Positions 5,621 through 9,033 of a stretch of DNA of 9,033 bases are shown here, one piece after another; within the stretch, counting starts at the first letter, position 1, and every line of letters begins with the position of its first letter. The stretch lies in NCBI GenBank assembly GCA_002336245.1, contig DDDG01000007.1, positions 1 through 9,033 of the forward strand, in the 5' to 3' direction. The translations under genes and the position numbers were made by a program. The notes beneath the pieces were generated by a model. The model did not search any database. It saw only the letters and a program-made list of their open reading frames with translations, and was not told the DNA's origin. This DNA comes from Flavobacteriales bacterium UBA1986 (GTDB taxonomy: Bacteria; Bacteroidota; Bacteroidia; Flavobacteriales_G; Salibacteraceae).

Positions 5621-7753
5621 ATGCTGTATGAGCTTCTCATTTTCTTTTTGAATGCAGTTGGGGTGCTGGTTGTACTCGGGTGGATCATTCAGCGCAAAGC
5701 AGATTCAGGTTTGAGCAGTCTGCGTTTTTGGTTGCACCGAAGAACCCTTACGTATGTCTTCAGTGTTCTTGGCTTGTTTTCCGTTTCCTTCTTCGTGGTA
5801 AACGTCCTAATTCAAGACCCTTCCTTAGATTCTGCGGAGCAGAAGATTGAGCACTATTCTAAGTTGGACGATTTTCATGAATTGGCCTGGGCTTATGTCG
5901 AATTGCTTGATTTTGAAGATACCACCGAGGCAGGCTTGGATTTGCATTTCAGTTTGGTTCACAACACCCGTGGAGCTGTAGCAAAGGACAGGATTACGCA
6001 TGGAGCCGATTCGACTTCGCATGAATTGATTGGAATTATTGAGCGACTCTACAGAGGTGAACTTGAATCGGATGATGCGCGTTTGTTCTATGGCATGCAT
6101 CAGGTAGACCTGGGAGCTTTGGACTCGGCTTACTATCACTTGAGCCAGGTAACGAACAAAGATTTGAAGTACTACAATTACGCGTGGGGAAGGTTTTATA
6201 AGCGCATGGGTTTCCTCGATTCTGCCACGGTCTACTTCCAAAAGAGCATCGACGCCAATCTATTTCCTGAAGGCTCATATCGCGAGCTGTCTACATACCT
6301 ATTCGACGAGGGAGAAAACCTTGCCCTGCGCGATTTGGCCTTGAAGGATGAAGATGGAATGATTCATACTTACATCCGCAGGTTGAGTTTTTACTATCAG
6401 GCCAACTTCTTGGATTATATGCTCGAAGTTTTTCGAATGGACATCAAGCGCTTAAATCTTTGGGGCACATTGGCGGCCTTTCTTATCAGTCTTATTTGGA
6501 TCATCTACATCTGGAAGCTGGATGTGTACGAACCCGAACGCTGGAGCTACGTAGGTCTGACCTTTCTGCTCAGTGCGATCACGATTCATTTCGTGTTTCC
6601 CATCACCGACACCCTAAATTTTGCGGGATTTGAATTGAATGGAAGTCCGCTCAATGACCTCCTGTATTGTATTGTGGGCATTGGAATGGTGGAGGAGATG
6701 GTGAAGATCCTTCCGGTTTTGTTTATGGTTTATTTCACCAAGGAGGTCGACGAACCCTATGATTTTATTCTCTACGGATCTGTTTCGGCACTGGGCTTTG
6801 CCTTCGTTGAGAACATTGGCTACATCGAACAAGACAAGCTCAATAATATTGGTGCCCGCGGTTTTCTTGCTGCTGTAGGTCACATGATGTGGACCTCAAC
6901 CATTTGCTATGGAATGCTACTCAATAGATATAAGTGGCATCAGCATAGGTGGTTAACATTCTTTGGCTTTTTCTTGCTTGCAGCAATAGCACATGGGTTT
7001 TATGACTTTTGGCTCATCAATGATTGGGCTTCCAGCTACAATTTTCTCACGCTGATTTTCTTCTTGATGTCGGTGCATATATGGTTCTTGATGAAGAACA
7101 ATGCCATCAATATTTCAACTTTTTTCGATCCCAAAATCGTCATCCGAAACGATCAACTGAAGTTCTTTTTGATCATTTCCTTTTTAAGTCTGTTTCTATA
7201 CGGATACATCGCCCAAAGTATATACTTAGGTGCTTTTCATGCCAACGATTACCTCATGGTGAACTTGGCTTTCTATGGCTATTTCATCATTTACCTAGCC
7301 TTCATTTTCAGTCGCTTCGACATTGTTCATGGTTACTTCGCGCCGATCAACATCCCCTTCAATGTAGCTTTTCCTCGCTTGATAAAAACTGCTGAATACA
7401 GTGGAAAGCGAATAGAGTTGCAGCTTATCCCGGGGCACAAACACGATGAGTTACTTGAAGAGGCTAAGAAGGTATTTCCGCCCAGCGCCTATATGAGAAA
7501 GAGGAAGGTTGTTGATGGGGATAAGCATTGGTACGTGCTAGAATTGGAGAAACAGGTCCAATGGTCTAGGGGCATTCCAAATACCCTATTGATGTTCCAA
7601 GATGATTTGGATTTCGACTACCAAGTGGGTGAGGAGGTTCAAGTATTTCTTGCAGCCATACCTCGGAAAGAGATGCTGAACCAAACCTTTCTCCACCGTC
7701 GACAATTGGTGGAGATAGGTTGGGCTACAGCGGTAGTTTTAGCGGACGAATAG
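5621..7753 (+). CDS. PrsW-family intramembrane metalloprotease with TPR-like and C-terminal extensions
   Basis: A 710-aa multipass membrane protein. Two N-terminal helices (about 3-23 and 43-66) precede a soluble region (about 67-277) with TPR-like helical pairs, clearest around YYNYAWGRFYKRMGFLDSA. A polytopic core follows (about 281-570) carrying the PrsW signature: E358-E359-x-x-K362, F393-x-x-x-E397-N398, H421, and H458-x-x-x-D462. PrsW of Bacillus subtilis cleaves the anti-sigma factor RsiW at site 1; the motifs argue for a zinc-dependent protease, but the substrate here is unknown. The tail (about 571-710) is soluble and unrecognised. Simple PrsW proteins are much shorter, so this is an extended architecture. 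It starts one base after the PgpH-like gene and is surely in the same operon. Its end overlaps the convergent cargo gene by 15 bp. A pseudo-protease is unlikely because all motif residues are present. Confidence 0.82.
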   Translation: MLYELLIFFLNAVGVLVVLGWIIQRKADSGLSSLRFWLHRRTLTYVFSVLGLFSVSFFVVNVLIQDPSLDSAEQKIEHYSKLDDFHELAWAYVELLDFEDTTEAGLDLHFSLVHNTRGAVAKDRITHGADSTSHELIGIIERLYRGELESDDARLFYGMHQVDLGALDSAYYHLSQVTNKDLKYYNYAWGRFYKRMGFLDSATVYFQKSIDANLFPEGSYRELSTYLFDEGENLALRDLALKDEDGMIHTYIRRLSFYYQANFLDYMLEVFRMDIKRLNLWGTLAAFLISLIWIIYIWKLDVYEPERWSYVGLTFLLSAITIHFVFPITDTLNFAGFELNGSPLNDLLYCIVGIGMVEEMVKILPVLFMVYFTKEVDEPYDFILYGSVSALGFAFVENIGYIEQDKLNNIGARGFLAAVGHMMWTSTICYGMLLNRYKWHQHRWLTFFGFFLLAAIAHGFYDFWLINDWASSYNFLTLIFFLMSVHIWFLMKNNAINISTFFDPKIVIRNDQLKFFLIISFLSLFLYGYIAQSIYLGAFHANDYLMVNLAFYGYFIIYLAFIFSRFDIVHGYFAPINIPFNVAFPRLIKTAEYSGKRIELQLIPGHKHDELLEEAKKVFPPSAYMRKRKVVDGDKHWYVLELEKQVQWSRGIPNTLLMFQDDLDFDYQVGEEVQVFLAAIPRKEMLNQTFLHRRQLVEIGWATAVVLADE

Positions 7754-8512
7754 TCGCTGAACTTCAGTTTGACCTGAAGCATTCATTTCAAGAAGATACA
7801 ATCCCGATTGAAGCTCGGAAAGCAATGCACGATCAGTGTTCGCTCCACTCAATACTTCTCTGCCTGTAAGGTCAATCAATCGGTACGAATCCAAAGTCTC
7901 GGAAAAGTACAGTCGGTCGATAACCGGATTCGGATATGCTTTGAGTTTAGACAAATTCAATTCGAATGTTCCAGAAGGTGCGCTTGCATCTTGAGTAATT
8001 GCGAGGCTCCCAGTTCGAATGTTGTCACCGCTGTTGTTTCCGTTGTTGTTGGCAGCGTTTACTGCAGCATAAAACGCAATGTCTCCTGCGTTTCCGGTCG
8101 GTGCTGTCCATTGTACACTAAATTCCAAGGTATCGTTCCCAATAATTTTATTGTTGTGGGTCAGGTTCTGAGTAGAGATCTGCGTTCGGTTGTCCATAAT
8201 AATCCACGAACCTTGCTTATCTCCTGCATCGTCCTCTGCTACGAGCTCAAAACCCCAGGCTTGAGCTCCAGTAACCTCAGCGCGCAAGGTCAGTGTGTAT
8301 GTACTGCCGTCGAGGTAACCTCCAGCTGGTACATCGGAGCTTATGGTCACCCCACTTGCTGTAGCAGGAACGCTGTGACAGCCGCCCTGGGCACAAGAAC
8401 TTCCATTGTCGCCTGGCGAGCCAGTTTTATTTCCTGGTGATTTGGTTGCCCAGAAAATGTTGATGGAGGCAACTAGTAAAATACTTAGAATGCTGATGTA
8501 GTTTTTTCTCAT
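7739..8512 (-). CDS. Secreted protein with CX4CH motif and T9SS C-terminal sorting domain
   Basis: Predicted 257-aa secreted protein of unknown function. A signal peptide covers residues 1 to about 22 (RKN, then a hydrophobic run ending near FWATK). Next comes a Gly/Ser-rich stretch with C40-AQGG-C45-H46, then a beta-rich domain (about 48-165) with WGFELVAEDDAGDKQG and VQWTAPTGNAGDIAFYAAVN. This domain resembles the Reelin-like or choice-of-anchor V type found in exported bacterial proteins. A Ser/Asp/Asn-rich linker (NNNGNNSGDN) precedes it or lies at its end. The last 67 residues form a type A T9SS sorting domain: KAYPNP at 191-196, the LIDLTGREV strand and the SGLYLL block, ending in QRLFVR. 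The protein should cross the outer membrane via T9SS, the system PorQ belongs to. A promoter lies directly upstream (8535-8566). Confidence 0.88.
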   Translation of the reverse strand: MRKNYISILSILLVASINIFWATKSPGNKTGSPGDNGSSCAQGGCHSVPATASGVTISSDVPAGGYLDGSTYTLTLRAEVTGAQAWGFELVAEDDAGDKQGSWIIMDNRTQISTQNLTHNNKIIGNDTLEFSVQWTAPTGNAGDIAFYAAVNAANNNGNNSGDNIRTGSLAITQDASAPSGTFELNLSKLKAYPNPVIDRLYFSETLDSYRLIDLTGREVLSGANTDRALLSELQSGLYLLEMNASGQTEVQRLFVR

Positions 8513-8534
8513 AATATGTGTGTTTGATAAGACT

Positions 8535-8566
8535 CAAATATAAGCGCGATAATATGTAATTCCCAA
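8535..8566 (-). promoter_or_regulatory. Predicted promoter of the T9SS cargo gene
   Basis: On the minus strand TATATTTG (8535-8542) matches TAnnTTTG exactly. TTG (8564-8566) lies 21 bases upstream. Transcription should start near 8528, leaving a short leader before the ATG at 8512. Confidence 0.6.
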
Positions 8567-8581
8567 TTCTGATAAAAATCA

Positions 8582-8611
8582 TTGCGTGAAAGGTGTGCTT
8601 CAATACTTTTG
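8582..8611 (+). promoter_or_regulatory. Predicted promoter of the tetR-family gene
   Basis: TTG (8582-8584) is followed after 19 bases by TACTTTTG (8604-8611), an exact TAnnTTTG. The expected start point (about 8616-8619) touches the palindrome at 8619-8636. It is divergent from the cargo promoter and does not overlap it. Confidence 0.7.
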
Positions 8612-8618
8612 CTTTATT

Positions 8619-8636
8619 ATTGACCGAACGTTCAAT
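8619..8636. promoter_or_regulatory. Palindromic operator, probably for the TetR-family protein
   Basis: ATTGACCGAACGTTCAAT is an 18-bp palindrome with 14 of 18 positions symmetrical (ATTGA-n-CG-nn-CG-n-TCAAT). It begins at the expected transcription start of the tetR-family gene and ends eight bases before its ATG. This placement is typical for autorepression by a TetR dimer. It lies more than 75 bp from the cargo promoter, so direct control of that gene is less likely. Confidence 0.65.
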
Positions 8637-8644
8637 CAAAGTAA

Positions 8645-9033
8645 ATGGCACCAAGATCGGAAGAGCAGTTTGAGGAAATAAGAGAAGCGCGGAAGGCGGA
8701 GATTCTCGAAGCGGCTTTTGAGCTTTTCGCCACGGAGGGTTACCATGGAGCCTCGGTAAGTAAAATCGCTAAGCAAGCTGGTATATCCAAAGGCTTGATG
8801 TATAATTATTTCAACAGTAAGGAGGATGTCTTGCGCGCAATAATGCGCGATATTATGAATCAAGTCACAAATCGTTTTGATGTTGAAAGCATTGAAAAAC
8901 TTGAGGAGAAAGATGTGTTCAATTGGGTTGATTTATCCTTTGATGTGGTTTCCGAGGATCCGGTAAAATGGCGCCTTTACACAAGTCTTTCCACACAACC
9001 TGAAGTAACCCCAATTCTGATTGAAGAAGCCAG
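8645..9033 (+). CDS. TetR/AcrR-family transcriptional regulator (partial, 3' end missing)
   Basis: The gene runs off the window after 129 codons. The N-terminus is a TetR-type DNA-binding domain: helix 1 RKAEILEAAFELFATEGY (residues 16-33), then the helix-turn-helix SVSKIAKQAGISKGLMYNYF (37-56) and SKEDVLRAIM (58-67). The ligand-binding domain begins after about residue 75 and is incomplete, so the inducer and family branch cannot be told. The start at 8645 fits the promoter and operator just upstream; there is no Shine-Dalgarno sequence, and the leader is AT-rich. TetR proteins act as dimeric repressors released by a small ligand. The gene downstream, outside the window, would be the most informative clue to its target. 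Confidence 0.92.
   Translation, partial: MAPRSEEQFEEIREARKAEILEAAFELFATEGYHGASVSKIAKQAGISKGLMYNYFNSKEDVLRAIMRDIMNQVTNRFDVESIEKLEEKDVFNWVDLSFDVVSEDPVKWRLYTSLSTQPEVTPILIEEA

Noticed and set aside
7808..8440. 210-codon plus-strand open frame
   Set aside because: It lies wholly antisense to the T9SS cargo gene, whose signal peptide and sorting domain are clear. The translation is Cys/Ser/Val-rich and matches no family I know.
8427..8863. Two overlapping minus-strand open frames upstream of the cargo gene (8427-8654 and 8636-8863)
   Set aside because: They cover the divergent promoter region and the tetR-family coding sequence, and their translations have no recognisable domain.

Overview
The window looks like a chromosomal segment from a Bacteroidota bacterium, most likely a flavobacterium-type marine or aquatic lineage (the lineage is inference). 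The evidence is a PorQ-type component of the type IX secretion system (T9SS), a secreted protein with a C-terminal T9SS sorting domain, promoters matching the Bacteroidota consensus TTG-N17-23-TAnnTTTG, and starts mostly without a Shine-Dalgarno sequence.

Layout. Positions 1-464 carry no credible gene. They hold short tandem repeats with a 7-8 bp period, one copy of a dispersed-looking CTGAGCTTGTCGAAG element and a GC-rich hairpin. Then follow porQ and cmk (plus strand, 10 bp apart, a pairing I recall as common in Bacteroidota). They converge on a minus-strand thiolase (acetyl-CoA C-acetyltransferase) with overlapping stop codons. A 186-bp divergent intergenic region separates the thiolase from a plus-strand two-gene unit: a PgpH-like 7TM-HD phosphodiesterase and, one base after its stop, a 710-aa membrane protein. 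The latter fuses an N-terminal soluble TPR-like region to a PrsW-type intramembrane metalloprotease core and a C-terminal soluble tail. That unit converges, again with overlapping ends, on a minus-strand secreted protein with a CX4CH motif and a T9SS sorting domain. A 132-bp divergent region with two clear promoters and a strong palindromic operator then leads to a TetR-family regulator cut off by the window end.

How the genes relate. PorQ belongs to the outer-membrane machinery that processes and attaches T9SS cargo, and the protein at 7739-8512 is a predicted cargo of that system. Cmk and the thiolase are housekeeping metabolism. The HD phosphodiesterase and the PrsW fusion are almost certainly co-translated. 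A shared envelope-signalling role (cyclic dinucleotide turnover plus intramembrane proteolysis) is a reasonable hypothesis but is not shown by sequence. The TetR regulator very probably represses itself through the palindrome at 8619-8636; its other targets lie outside the window or are unknown.

Most of the window is ordinary core genome. The parts most worth a second look are the PrsW/TPR fusion and its coupling to the HD phosphodiesterase, the CX4CH motif in the secreted protein, the TetR operator, and the repeat-rich block at the left edge. I found no CRISPR array, rRNA, tRNA, insertion sequence or prophage gene.
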